NCBI GenBank assembly: GCA_035771165.1
Contig: JAWNZC010000306.1
Span: 62,001-126,000, forward strand
Length of the DNA stretch: 64,000 nucleotides
Source: Paragorgia papillata
Taxonomy: Eukaryota > Cnidaria > Anthozoa > Scleralcyonacea > Coralliidae
Reading direction: 5' to 3'
The notes under the pieces are model-generated. The model was not told the DNA's origin. It ran no database searches and worked only from the letters and a program-made list of their open reading frames with translations. The position numbers and the translations under genes are program-made. This document shows positions 50,891 to 62,641 of the stretch, one piece after another (the first letter of the stretch is position 1; each line of letters starts with the position of its first letter).

Positions 50891-50897
50891 CTAAAAT

Positions 50898-51747
50898 TCA
50901 GGATTTTATACGTAAACCCAATGCCACTTCAGGTGTGTCAAATAAAACGGCATCACCATTTTCCCAAGCTAATTTTAATTTTAGTTCCTGTCGTCTCTCC
51001 CCCTTTTCACTGATAAGCCTCCAATCTAACTCCTCAGTTTGTAAATGGTGGTCGTAACCCTCAACCCCCGGGCTTCGAAACGTAGCAAGCACAAACTGTT
51101 TTTTATCAACAAAATTATCGGTATCAGACGGGATGATTGTATTATGAAGGCTGGTATTGATCAATAAAAGTTTCACCGAAGCCGGCATGATTGGCCGCTT
51201 ACGAAGATGTACTAAAGCCTGATTGTCGCTTGATATCTGGACAAGATTTTCTGGTAAAGTTGGGATGGATAAATTCACGTTTTTTAAAGGGACACGTTGA
51301 AGTTGGTCGTAATCAAATGGACGGCCACCAAGCTTAAACCCCAAGTCGTTGGAAACCAACAATGTTACTGGTTTTTCCGTGTTCCTCCAATATGTGGCAA
51401 ATAAATTCCAACCCACGCTTGTGTATTCATAATAAACATTCAACTCAGGACATTGGCGTTTAATGTTAGCCAAAACGTCTATAAAATCCGTATAATTTTT
51501 CAATTCTGGTGAAAACGTGTGAAGTGTATATTTTAATGTTGTTTTCGCTCCAGTTAAAGCAGTAGCAATCTTATCGTCTTCGTCGCCTTCTAACACGAAG
51601 ACAGTTAGCTGTTTTTTTTGCTGAAAATTCCACTAGTTTGCCTCTAACAACAAGGTATGACACGGCCATGTTTTTAATACCAATTGGTTTTTCAAACGTT
51701 TTCTTGAATACACCATCAACACTCTGTCCAGTAAGGGTAATCTCCAT
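50898..51747 (-). CDS. Putative penton-like protein (copy 3, frameshifted)
   Basis: One extra T in the poly-T run near 51612-51619 puts the first ~45 codons out of frame with the rest. Confidence 0.5.
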
Positions 51748-53050
51748 CTATAAAGTAGTGGCATAACTATAAAGCGATCTGGCGTTGGTATTAAACTTGA
51801 CGGTAGCAACACCCGTATCGGGTATAAAACAGTAATAGCTTGCGCCTGGTCTAGTTTCAAACTCAATGTTCATGTCTTGATAATCAGTTTTCTTTCTGGT
51901 TAAAGCAATACACGCTTTTGCGGCCGACACTTTTTGCTTTCCCAATATTAGTACCGCATAAAAATAGCCACCCATAAGGATCCCATCAAACATGGGGATT
52001 TTAATAGCAGGGTTGCCATCAACAAAATACCCATAAATCATTCTTGGAGAAAACTTCCTTCTACCATCGTCTCCTTTAAAACTAACGATATCCTCAGTTG
52101 CAAAGTCGTGCTTGTAACTATATTGGCCTCGACCTCGGAAAAAGGCGCCGTTCACACTGCCAGGGACACTCTTTTTTGACGCAAAGTAAGTATTGGACGA
52201 AGTGTCTGAAATTACGGTTCTTGTTTCTTTGTCAGACAACTGTGTGTAAGAATAGCATTTCTAGAATACACATATTTGATAGCCACTGTTTGATAGCCCC
52301 TTCTTGTTTGCATAAATCGTATTGCCTGTTCACTTGTTTTAATGAAATGTCAAACGGATTTCAAGCTTGTTTGTGTTTAGCCATTGGCAAGTATTGGCAA
52401 ATGTTTTTTTCGTTATGACCATTGAGAATTGAGAAGTATTTGGCCCCGGCAGAATATTTCTTAAATTATTTTCATTTGATGCTGGTCGTTTTGTTCGCAA
52501 TAAAATAGCTTATTTTTCAAGACGGGTAGAAATTTGGTTATCAAAAAAGTGTTCCTCTATGTGATTGATTGTTATAGTTATTATTGTTATTTTCTTGAGA
52601 ATTTGACTCGTTCGACCAATTTGACTTCGTCCCAGGTCTGTTACCCTCCGAGTTCGGTCTTGCTTCACAAACAATTTTGGCAACTTTATCCCACTCAACA
52701 TCTCCCAATTCTGATTTATTAATATCAATCTTCGGACCACTAAATATGTCGTTGACAACCTTTAACACGGGTGATACAAAAGGCTGGGGCGTGTTCTGAC
52801 CCCACCATCTTTCACCCCCATTTTCAATAACGCGGACTGCGCCATTTACTTCCAGTGTCCCAAACCCATACGATGTGTATGATGGAAATGCATCTAGGGC
52901 TTTTCCATCCCACCCATCTCCAACTAGATTTGGTAGAATACCCAATTTCGCGCGCTTGCTTGGCACCCCATAACCAATGTGTGGGTACAGGGTTCTCTTT
53001 AAAGCTTGTGGGACGTAATTGTCACCTTTTGATACACCTAACGCCAACAT
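51748..53050 (-). pseudogene. 444-aa structural gene disrupted by a scrambled block (copy 3)
   Basis: Both ends match the intact copies, but 52252-52633 is replaced by a shuffled, 32-base-shorter version with short local duplications (for example TTTGATAGCCACTGTTTGAT). The frame is lost in the middle. Confidence 0.8.
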
Positions 53051-53131
53051 ACCTTTTTGCTTGAATTCTTCCTTCGCAGTTTGACTCGCAATCTTGCTAT
53101 TAACTGGCTTACGACAGTCTCGCAATTTATA
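53050..53131 (-). promoter_or_regulatory. Late leader: TATA box and 5' splice site (copy 3)
   Basis: Same arrangement as 25323-25404. Confidence 0.6.
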
Positions 53132-53301
53132 AGCGCAAAATCTGTGAGTAATAGAAATCTGTGAGTAATAGAAATCTGTGAGTAATAGTAATAGAAATGA
53201 GTATAGAAATCTGTGAGTAATAGAAATCTGTGAGTAATAGAAATCTGTGAAATCGTGGGTGATTTTCTATAAAAGAGGGGGAGGGTTTTGTAAAGTTAGA
53301 C
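53132..53301. promoter_or_regulatory. Divergent late promoter with 17-bp repeats (copy 3)
   Basis: Same repeats; TATAAAAG at 53268-53275. Confidence 0.6.
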
Positions 53302-53919
53302 ATGGCTAAAGCAAAGTGTGCTGCATGCAAACGCACGTTTAAAGGCGAAAAAGGCGTTAAAATTCACCAAAGAAGCTGTGGTCAACTAAAGTACATCTGT
53401 AACCAAGGTGGGTACCGTAGAGGTCGAGGTATATCAAACCGTATTGCAGACGGCAGGCGTACATTTAACAAAGTTAAAGATCTTGCTGGTAGATCGAGTA
53501 AAATAATTCAATCTGGAACTAAACTATTCGAAGAGACTTTAGGGGACGGACGCGTCTTGGTCCAAGATATCGGTAGTTTAGCACCCCATCTATACGAACT
53601 TGGTAATTTAGTCAAGAAAACTGTTGGACGAGGGATAAACCCATTTCCAGATACTGGTCAAAGCGTGCCAATTCAATCTACTTGCAACGGGCTGTTGCAG
53701 GTTTGCCGTGCATACGGTATTAAATTGCCTGCAGAGGCATCAAGTACAGTTCGTTATCACGCCAGAGGTGGTTTTCTTGGTACCGTGGCAAGTTCTATCC
53801 TCCCAGCTATTATACCATTTATTGCTAACAAAGTGTTAAAAAAAACTGGTATACTTAGTAAACTTGGCTTTGGTATTGGCAGAATTGAAAACGAAAGTGT
53901 GGCTAGTGCGTGGTTTTAA
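53302..53919 (+). CDS. 205-aa zinc-finger/membrane-active protein (copy 3, intact)
   Basis: Same protein as 39439-40056. Confidence 0.7.
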   Translation: MAKAKCAACKRTFKGEKGVKIHQRSCGQLKYICNQGGYRRGRGISNRIADGRRTFNKVKDLAGRSSKIIQSGTKLFEETLGDGRVLVQDIGSLAPHLYELGNLVKKTVGRGINPFPDTGQSVPIQSTCNGLLQVCRAYGIKLPAEASSTVRYHARGGFLGTVASSILPAIIPFIANKVLKKTGILSKLGFGIGRIENESVASAWF

Positions 53920-53920
53920 A

Positions 53921-54957
53921 ATGAACAAAATGGAACATGACTTTTTAACATGGGCAAATAGGGGTGGTTTTATATCTGGCATGCCTGAAACAATTTTGAC
54001 TAAAGTAGATGGCCTGGCGAATGCCGGATTGCTTAAATTACAAAAAAACATATTATAAACTGCCAAACAAGCAACAACGACGTTTTCAAGCTTCTATGGA
54101 TAATGCAGAACGCCTAGTTTCCGAATTTGGTAGTTCAGCCATTCCACACCTGCAAAGCTTACAAACTGATTTAAGACAAGCAATGCCACCAATACCACGA
54201 CCACGACCACGACCACCACTACCAATACCACTACCAATACCACGACCACGACCACCAATACCACGACAACTACCACTACAAGCACAACTACAAGCACAAC
54301 AACAAGCACAACTACAAGCACAAGCACAACAACAAGCACAACTACAAGCACAAGCACAACAACAAGCACAACTACAAGCACAAGCACAACAACAACAACA
54401 ACTACAAGCACTACAACAAGCACAAGCACTACAACAACAACAACAAGCACAACAACTACCAACAAAAATACCAACACCTGTAAGAAAAAAACAACGATAC
54501 GCGCGTAAAGAAATTGGCGCTATGGAAGAATACGACGAAAGAGAAAATGTAGTTCCTCGAATCAATTTGATGAATTTGCATGATCACAATCTTCGAGATA
54601 GAAAGAAGAAGAGGAAGAAGAAGGGCAAAGGTTTTTTTGGCGACGCTGCTAGCTTTATATCGAATCCTGTGAAATATGTAGATAACTCAATCGAAAGGAA
54701 AATTATGGGAAAACTAGATACTCCAGGTGCCCAAAAAGGGATAGACATGGCCTTGAAGGCTATTAACACTGGTTCAAAAGCGTTATATGGTATAAGAAAT
54801 GCCGTTGACGACATTGACATTGACGACGACAACTTTTCCAGCGAGTCATACGACTCGCAAGATGAAGAAATAATGAAAGAAATTGAAGAATATGAAGCTA
54901 ACCAGGAAAGAGTGAAACGTGGAGAACACATATCCTGGGACAACGTATTTTTTTTAG
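53921..54957 (+). CDS. Pro/Arg- and Gln/Ala-repeat protein (copy 3, two frameshifts)
   Basis: An extra A near 54044 breaks the N-terminal 45 codons from the rest, and an extra T in the final poly-T run near 54950 removes the normal stop. Repeat structure as in copy 2. Confidence 0.65.
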
Positions 54958-54979
54958 GTAAATTTTATTTTTTTACATA

Positions 54980-57755
54980 TCAATTCGTCAAATTAAAAAT
55001 AATTGTTTTAAACCATTCCGGTATGTTATTTAGTGAACATGTCCACACCTCTCCCATCAAATCGATTTCTTTTGGCCACGAAATTCTTGCTTTAGTGTCG
55101 TCTCTGCCAAATTTCTTTATCATGCTTTTTATTATCGTAAGGGCGTTGTCTAAGGTGGTGGTGGTGGTGGCGGCGGTGGCGGTGGTGGTTCTTAAAACTA
55201 GTTCCAAATCTTCTTTGTCTAACATGTGACTCATGGCGGCAAGGTTTCGGGTGGAAACATACGTTGTTGATCCAAACACAACCGACTGCTTTGACGGCTT
55301 ATAAGGAGGTATTTGTTTAAAATGACTATAGAAGCAGTCTCTCAGAAACTGCTGTATCCGCCCATACCCGCCATTACCAAAATGGCGTCTACAGGCGGAT
55401 ACGTTGATTTCATCGTGTGACAAAAGGACTGCAATTTTTTCAGGAAAGGTTTTGCATAGAGCGATGGATACTTCGTCGTCGTTTAAAATTTCGTAAACAC
55501 GGCTTTCATTTAAGTAGACCTAAAAAGATTTAAAAAAAAGAAAAAAAAGAACTAAATAATGAAATTGTAATTTTTTAAATTACAATTACATTTTTAGTAC
55601 CTTGTCTGTAAACCAATTAGAATACCAATTTTGTAACGGTAATGCGTTGTTAGGTTTATTTACTTCTCCTGTGTAAATATCCCCATAAACAGGTCGCCAG
55701 GAGTATGCGGTAATGCTGCCATCGACAAACCTCTTTGGATTCGTTTCAGTGGAAAACAGGATAAGTTTGGCAAGTGCGACGCTTGTCTCAAGCTCCAACT
55801 CATCGATGTCGATGCACTTTCCAAACTTAACCCATTTTCCTCTACTTTTCAATTCGATGTATCGGTTGAAGTCTCCTTCCTCTTGTAGGCTGCTGGCAGG
55901 CGTTAACCAACTTGGTAGGTTTGCGTATTTGGAGTTTGTCGTTATAATGACCGTTTTCGATTTCACCTTCTCGAAGTGGCCGTACAACTTCCTACCACGG
56001 ATTGTTCTCCCCTCGAGAATAATCCTACTCCGCGACAACTTCAACAAAGTCTCGTCACTGGCATCCCCAAACACCACACAATCCGAATCGCCTGCATAGG
56101 CGAGAATTTTTGAAATGTCCTCTTCGAAATCAGGGGGATCGAAAATGTCTAAAATGTTTTTCAGGCAAGAAATAAAAAGGCTTTTGCCGGTTCTAGTGGG
56201 TCCAGAAATTACAATTAAATTTGATCGATTGTTTACACCCGACAAAGATAAACCGATGTACCTACAAAACTCAAAAGGGCAGATCCCGTTGCTGTGAAAA
56301 AATTTAACCCAAAAATTACCCCAATGCTTTAAACGTTGTGCCGAGCAAATTGGGACATCTCTTAGGCCATACTTGTGTATAAAGTCCCAATTTGCTGGGT
56401 CAAAATAAAAAGAAACGAAATTTAACTTATCTGAGAGATTTAAAGGCTCACTAGTTTTCATTATAGATAACGCAGCTTCGCTCGTTTCTTGTAGATACTT
56501 ACAATAGTGAACGTCGCTGCGCCACAATATTTTGTATTGATTGTTTAATTCTCCCCGCTCTTTATACTTCTCTACCCACTTTTGTAGTTCCCCCTGGGTG
56601 GTAAGCCCCTTAGTTAAACATAAATCCCGCCAAAAATTCCTATCGGGTTTCATCCCTGCCTTAATTATTTCGAAGCAACCCCAAACTACACTCGCTTTAT
56701 TCTCTAAATAAGGCAGCAATGTGGTTACATCAGTAATCGTAAATTTAGTCAGGCAATTAGGCGCGGACGGTAAATCTTTATTGGTGTAGGCAAGCGCAAA
56801 AAAACAGGGGTGCGAGTCATGAGGACACCAGATATAGACACCATCAAACAGGTCCTTCAGCTTCTCGACCAGAGTAGATATTAAATATATAAATTTAAAT
56901 AAAATCGACCAAGAACAAGTATACATGACACACTTAGCCCTTCTTTGCTGCCCCTTGGTAGCAAAATCATACGAATGTTGCGTTTCATCTGACTTAAAAT
57001 TTACACAATTTTCATTCAGACCTTCAAAACCCACAGATTTGAGAAGGGGGAAAGGGAAATTTTCGGCCAAGTAACGACAAGCCTCGGGAGATGATAGTTC
57101 GTGGCACTCTGGGGGCAAGCAGCAACCATTGAGCCTGTGTTGATCAGACAACTTGTAATAATCCTACAAATTTAAAAAAAGCCAATTCAAATTTTCACGC
57201 GCCAAAATTTTCACGGCGCCACAAATTCAAACAAATACCTGCATTTTAACCCAGAATAATTCATCGAAGTTGTCGCCTTCAAATGGCCGTTCTTTTGTCC
57301 ACTCCTCTTTACAATGAAGATAATTAGCTTTAAATTGGGGTGTCAAAAATGGCGGGATATAGTATTCGACTTCGTTTAGGCCTTCGTCTTCGTCTTCGTC
57401 TAGGCCTTCGTCTTCGTCTACGTCGTTTAGGCCTTCGTCTTGGTCGCTGACTTCGTCGTCGAGGTCGCTGACTTCGTCGTCGACTTCGTTCAAACGCCTT
57501 CTTAAATTTTGTTGGACAATCTCCATTAGTGTTGGTTGTAGTTGTGGCGGCGGCGGCGGAATTTCAAATAATTCTTCCTAAAATGTTTGCTCGCGTTAAT
57601 AATAAATAATAAATAATAAATGAGTTTGTCATATATACCTCGCTCCTGTCGTCGATGAAGCCATCGAATTCCCCTTGGGACTCAGGAATAATTTCGTCGT
57701 CTTTATTTCCAGCATCGTCTGTGCAGACGTCCTCAAACGTTCGCTTAGACATCAT
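54980..57755 (-). CDS. Replicase with superfamily 3 helicase domain, four exons, fully intact copy
   Basis: Exons 57639-57755, 57239-57577, 55601-57163 and 54980-55519; the GT-AG introns of 61, 75 and 81 bases are all phase 0, giving 852 aa. Exons 1-2 are very acidic (Asp/Glu repeats). The region before the helicase would hold an origin-binding domain by analogy. The helicase has Walker A GPTRTGKS at about residues 473-480, Walker B CVVFGDASDE at about 514-523 and a sensor strand VIITTN at about 558-563. This order fits papilloma E1/polyoma large-T/parvovirus-type SF3 enzymes. Exon 4 adds 179 residues with a Thr/Ala triplet repeat. If exon 3 is not spliced it stops five codons past the donor. 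Expected role: origin recognition and unwinding in the nucleus, using host polymerases. Exon joining is inferred from splice signals and phase. Confidence 0.88.
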
Positions 57756-57935
57756 TTGAGTTTGAATCTGTTCGCTTAAGTTTAAATATGCGCGCCACTT
57801 ACGAATCTGTAATCAAACGCCAAACGCCAAGATTCAACTATTAATTAGTAATATCAGGGGGACCCGTTTTTTAACCCCCTGTATTTACCTCTTTAAAAAA
57901 TAAGAAAATTAAGATAATGAATATGTATTTATAGA
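57756..57935. promoter_or_regulatory. Divergent early promoter region, copy 4
   Basis: Same layout as 16159-16338. Confidence 0.5.
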
Positions 57936-59242
57936 ATGTCCGGAAGTAACGACGAAGACGAAGGTGGAATCTCAATTAGGCAAGCAAGTGGAGATTCGAT
58001 TACGTATGGGTTTGGAGACACCGAACATGAAACACATTCCGTTGAGATGTGAGCATTTACGTTTAAAATTAAATTTCACGTGTTTTTATCAAACTTTTAA
58101 TTTTTGTAGAAAGGTAACGTATTTTGTAGGTAATATAATATTTTCCTCTACAAAATATTGAGTAATATTTTGTAGAGGAAAAAATAAGAATAAATTGTTA
58201 AAATTATATAATTGAATAAATTATAAGAGGAAAGGTATAAATCGTATTGTTAAAAATAGAAGATGAAATCTACAGACATGGATCAACGTGAAATCTACAG
58301 ACGTCTTAAGTCTTTTGTGAAAAAAATTACTGGTGAAGAAGACCACATTTTGTATAAAGGTTTATTATGGAAAAGCAAGAATAGGCCTAGGGATCTTATA
58401 TTACTCTCTTTTGTGATAGAAGATTTTTTAAAATATATTAACAGAGTTGGTTCTTCTCTTATTTTAACAATACGAGACATTATACTTTTCCCTCACTGGT
58501 TTGACGGCGCAGAAGTCAACTTCTATGTAGTTGTCGACTGTCACAAATATCAATATATTTATAACAGTCAATATTCTACAATATATAGACGACGAGAGGT
58601 GGGTAGAGGTGAGGAACGAACGAAAGTAGAATGAACGAACGAAAGTAGAATTTTACACGTACTTAGCTCATGTTTTCTCTTTAGAGATGAGACGGATGGG
58701 ATTGTTGGAGATATTGCAGAAGGAACTGTAAAAGCCGTATTGGAAGAAAGGTAAAGGATTATTTGGATTTTTTTTTTGCCGAAAGCGGAATTAAAATTTT
58801 TCGATCTGTTTAGTATAGGACTGATGAGGAGGTTGTGGATGTTCATTCGCAATTGGAAGAAGTTTGGGTGGAAGAAAGCGAAAGAAATGAAGAAACAGAG
58901 AGAAGAACTTGTGAGGAAAACCAAACTAGCAGAGACATTGCTTTACACGGCGGTAAAAGACGGCATAAAGACATATCTCACAACGACCGACCTGCTGGAA
59001 CAAGTACAAAGCGAGATAAGCAAGATATCAAAGAGATAACAAATCTTGTTGTGCGTGGAAATTTAATGCTAATTGAACTTTTACGCTTAGGCTATATTGA
59101 CATTAAACCTTCTGTGTTGCGTCCTCTGTGTGAACAACTTTCTAAAACGCAATTGTCTATGACAAGCAATAATGTATATAATAGTAAACTCAATTCTGTT
59201 GTTTTCGATATGGTTACATGTTTAGGAGAAAAAAATTTATAA
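57936..59242 (+). CDS. Acidic three-exon protein (copy 4, intact)
   Basis: Exons 57936-58048, 58685-58750 and 58819-59242; 200 aa, in frame throughout. Confidence 0.65.
58141..58182. repeat. Perfect 19-bp hairpin (copy 4)
   Basis: Identical to the hairpin at 16544-16585. Confidence 0.9.
58263..58634 (+). CDS. Unknown 123-aa nested protein (copy 4, intact)
   Basis: Same protein as 16666-17037. Confidence 0.6.
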   Translation: MKSTDMDQREIYRRLKSFVKKITGEEDHILYKGLLWKSKNRPRDLILLSFVIEDFLKYINRVGSSLILTIRDIILFPHWFDGAEVNFYVVVDCHKYQYIYNSQYSTIYRRREVGRGEERTKVE

Positions 59243-59653
59243 ATCACAACAAACTACTACGCCGTCATGTACATATAACTTCTCCTTCCCTGTTCTGTAT
59301 TGGTTAAACCAAAGTTTAGTGTTCCCGCATTTGCGATGCATACATGGGTTTTCTTGGGTGCACTTTTTTCTTTCTCCTAGGAATTCTAACGAGCAATCTT
59401 CAAATGTTCCTGCGACCAATCTTTGTAGCTTTTCTTTTTTAATGAATAGTAATTTCGGATTAGTTTGAATTAGTTTTTTTCCCGTCTTCTCAAAATGTGC
59501 CACGCATGTTGGATACAGGAAGACGTATTCGTCGTTGTAACACCCAGTTGTACCAAATATCGCGGTCTCTTCACAAATAATACATAATGCGTTGGCCTTG
59601 GTTTCTTGTATATAGACACTAAGAAGGAATTTAGAAACGTTGGTCTTATTCAT
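59237..59653 (-). CDS. Cysteine-rich 138-aa early-type protein (copy 4, intact)
   Basis: Same protein as 17640-18056. Confidence 0.65.
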   Translation of the reverse strand: MNKTNVSKFLLSVYIQETKANALCIICEETAIFGTTGCYNDEYVFLYPTCVAHFEKTGKKLIQTNPKLLFIKKEKLQRLVAGTFEDCSLEFLGERKKCTQENPCMHRKCGNTKLWFNQYRTGKEKLYVHDGVVVCCDL

Positions 59654-59702
59654 CTTGTTTCTACCTCGCGAATTTTACTTAACCCCAAAGGTTGCAATTT
59701 CC

Positions 59703-59852
59703 GCTGACGTTCTGCCGAAACGTCAGCGCTAATCCCAAAACGTCAGCAATTTCCGCTGACGTTCTGCCGAAACGTCAGCGCTAACCCCAAAACGTCAGCC
59801 AATTTCCACTAACGTTCTGCCGAAACGTCAGCGCTAACCCCAAAACGTCAGC
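59703..59852. promoter_or_regulatory. Palindromic iteron block (copy 4)
   Basis: Same as 18106-18255. Confidence 0.7.
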
Positions 59853-59881
59853 ACGAAGCAACGAAGAAACAACGAGAAACA

Positions 59882-60403
59882 ATGAACGAAGAAACAAACG
59901 AAGACCGAGACCGAGCTAAAGAAAATAGCCGAGCCTATAGACAGAGAATTAAAGCTACCGAGGGCAAACTGTTCGAATGCTTCCCGGATGCAAAGACGCG
60001 TATTGACATGCTAACGCAGGCATTGTCTGTATGTCGGGAAAGAATTGGTGTGTTTCTTCCCTATCATTATGATGCGCCGCCACCGAATGAGGAAGAAAGG
60101 TTTTCCCCGACAAGTTTCGCGATGTTTGGAACCTGCGTACCCGACGAAAACTGGTTAAATTTTCCTGAGCTGGCCTACATAATATCGGTTAACCATGACA
60201 GGGAGATGAACATTGAAATAAATTGGTTTGGGAAATACGAGAGACTGGCCAAAAAGTTAAGGGAAATGTTGCGGTTGGTTATACCACGACACAATCTAAG
60301 CAGTTTACCGTCAACAATACACGCTATACTTTGCCACAGGATGAGGGACAATCTAAAGACAAGTTTATATTTTAATTCTTATTATATTCAAAACAATCTA
60401 TAG
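59882..60403 (+). CDS. 173-aa protein with bZIP-like basic region (copy 4, intact)
   Basis: Same protein as 18285-18806. Confidence 0.65.
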   Translation: MNEETNEDRDRAKENSRAYRQRIKATEGKLFECFPDAKTRIDMLTQALSVCRERIGVFLPYHYDAPPPNEEERFSPTSFAMFGTCVPDENWLNFPELAYIISVNHDREMNIEINWFGKYERLAKKLREMLRLVIPRHNLSSLPSTIHAILCHRMRDNLKTSLYFNSYYIQNNL

Positions 60404-60409
60404 TTCTTA

Positions 60410-60730
60410 TTAAAAGTCTAATACAGATAAAAAATCCAGTGGTACAATGTCCATTTCATTAGGTGTAATAAATTTATTTAATTTGTCATTAAAAGTTTCA
60501 AATCTGAGTCCAGCGTCTTCTTTGATGAGGGTGAATCTCGATGCGTTGTTGAGAGCTTCTGATCGATATTGCGACGGCAGTATCCACCATTTCGTCCCCA
60601 ACCGTATTATTGTTGAATGTTTCACCACGTCGCATATATAGTAAGATCCGTTAGGCAAACGTTCGACAGGAATAGCGCTTGAAATAGCATTAAGAGAGGA
60701 GGCTATGTGGTCCACTTTCCGCGAAGCCAT
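60410..60730 (-). CDS. Unknown 106-aa protein (copy 4, intact)
   Basis: Same protein as 18813-19133. Confidence 0.55.
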   Translation of the reverse strand: MASRKVDHIASSLNAISSAIPVERLPNGSYYICDVVKHSTIIRLGTKWWILPSQYRSEALNNASRFTLIKEDAGLRFETFNDKLNKFITPNEMDIVPLDFLSVLDF

Positions 60731-61157
60731 ATTTAAATAAGATGGCGTCTGGTTCTTCTCCGAATATTTCTTTTAATTTGCGTGAATTGTCTCTTTCGCT
60801 GCCTTCTTCCTCAAATAATTTCGCCGCGGCTGTAGGCCAATTGTAAAGCTTTCTCAGTAACAGAAATGCGACGCAATATAAACCGCAGTAAGGTCTTCCA
60901 ATTTTCTGACCACTTATTATTGACCAGATATAAGGTTTGTCGTTAGGAAAATTTGAAATATTATAAAATCTACCTGGGGGTGTTCCATAAGGATCAAATA
61001 TCAAATATGACGATTTAGTTTCTTCAATGACTATCCAATGGCCACCAGCTGAACCATTACAAAACACGATGCTAGGACATTTGAAAGGTCCGGAAAATGA
61101 AATGTTTGCTTTAGTTTGAGTTTTAGTCAATAAATCTTCGAGGTTAATAGCATTCAT
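60690..61157 (-). CDS. Adenain-type cysteine protease (copy 4, intact)
   Basis: Same protein as 19093-19560. Confidence 0.93.
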   Translation of the reverse strand: MNAINLEDLLTKTQTKANISFSGPFKCPSIVFCNGSAGGHWIVIEETKSSYLIFDPYGTPPGRFYNISNFPNDKPYIWSIISGQKIGRPYCGLYCVAFLLLRKLYNWPTAAAKLFEEEGSERDNSRKLKEIFGEEPDAILFKYGFAESGPHSLLS

Positions 61158-61180
61158 CTGAAAGAGGCAAAAAACGCAAA

Positions 61181-61843
61181 TTAATCATCCGAATCCGAAC
61201 TCGGTGGTTCCGCATTATTTACGATGAACTGTGCCTCGCCGAGAGTTAGATTAAATAAATCAGACAGCGTATGTATCCACAAATCGTGTACGCATTTGTG
61301 AATCTCGTGGTTTGCGTCATGATATGGTATTCCCGAAACATCTCCAATTCGACTTTGTACATTGAAAATGTCGTCGCCTTGCATTCCGTTACACCAACTG
61401 GTGGATTGTTTTTTATGCCATTGGGGTGTTGCACCTTTTGTTCTGTTTAGCGAGGCAATTATTTCTTCCCGTTTCTTTGAAACCAATTTGCTGGCTTGCT
61501 TGAATTGTTTTCGGGTTAGCGTTCTTGTTGTCGGGGTTGGAACCCAGCCATCGTATTCATATTTGTCGTTTAATGGCTTACATCTCTGTTTGTCTGTCAA
61601 TTTTAGACGTTTATACGGACGTTTCTGGATTACTTTTACTATAACACAATCCGTTTCTTCCAACGTAACTTTTTCTGCCATGCTTTTTCTTTTGCGATGA
61701 TGTGAGCTTATGTTTGCGGTATGTAAGAAACCTGATACATCTTCTTCGCATATCAGTTTTAAAGCTTTTAGCGCACCACCGGATATTCTTTTACTGCCGA
61801 CAGTCTCGAGACAAAGTCGTTTGAAAGCTGCCTTTGAAGTCAT
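61181..61843 (-). CDS. Unknown basic 220-aa protein (copy 4, intact)
   Basis: Same protein as 19584-20246. Confidence 0.6.
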   Translation of the reverse strand: MTSKAAFKRLCLETVGSKRISGGALKALKLICEEDVSGFLHTANISSHHRKRKSMAEKVTLEETDCVIVKVIQKRPYKRLKLTDKQRCKPLNDKYEYDGWVPTPTTRTLTRKQFKQASKLVSKKREEIIASLNRTKGATPQWHKKQSTSWCNGMQGDDIFNVQSRIGDVSGIPYHDANHEIHKCVHDLWIHTLSDLFNLTLGEAQFIVNNAEPPSSDSDD

Positions 61844-62264
61844 GAGTGTAAGTCACAACAACCACACTGTCAGCGAGTTATACCAAGCTATAGGTAGAGA
61901 AAATAAACCAATTCAACAAATATTTTCCGCTTGGTTTTATCGCGCGGTATATGCAACAGAACGTATCGTAATAAAACTGAAAGATGAGTTACAACAGACC
62001 AGATTCATTTTGGCAATAGTGGGGAATGTGTGTCATATATTTACCGAAAACGAATATGAGGGATTTATTTCAATATCACACGCCGAAGTGGAAGTCTTAC
62101 TACGAGTAGCCATCCGTGCCTGCAACCGTTTGAGTTGGCGTATGAAATCAGTTGACCAAGACCATTTTATTATAAATATAATTAAAAACATTGAAGGAGA
62201 AGATAGAAACGCATGGATTCGCAAGTTATTCATAAACAGGGAATGTTTACTTTGTATCTTATAG
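61842..62264 (+). CDS. Unknown 140-aa helical protein (copy 4, intact)
   Basis: Same protein as 20245-20667. Confidence 0.6.
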   Translation: MSVSHNNHTVSELYQAIGRENKPIQQIFSAWFYRAVYATERIVIKLKDELQQTRFILAIVGNVCHIFTENEYEGFISISHAEVEVLLRVAIRACNRLSWRMKSVDQDHFIINIIKNIEGEDRNAWIRKLFINRECLLCIL

Positions 62265-62630
62265 TTTTACGTTGCTGACAGTCTAATACCTACTGCTGGA
62301 CTTGGCTTATTTGCTAAAACCGCAATATTGCAAGGGAGATATTATCAGTTTGGGGAAGTTTCAGATGACAACAATCACAACGACTGCGACGAAAACTACC
62401 AATGGTGGAGTGTAAACCGCGTGTTCTGCGGGCGTTGCAAAAACAAAAACAACAATTATAGTTCTTTGTTCAACTATATAAACTGCAATACTAGAGACAA
62501 TGCAAAACTTATTATTAAAAATAGTATAGTATGGGTACACTTCAAACATGACATTATGCCAGGCTCAGAGATTTATATCAATTATGGTATACATGAAGAT
62601 CATATTCATTTAAAAAAAATTGTAAATTAA
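61842..62630 (+). CDS. Small SET-domain protein (copy 4, intact)
   Basis: First exon 61842-61847, main exon 62265-62630; same 123-aa product as 48005-48793. Confidence 0.7.
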
Positions 62631-62641
62631 AATTGTTATTG

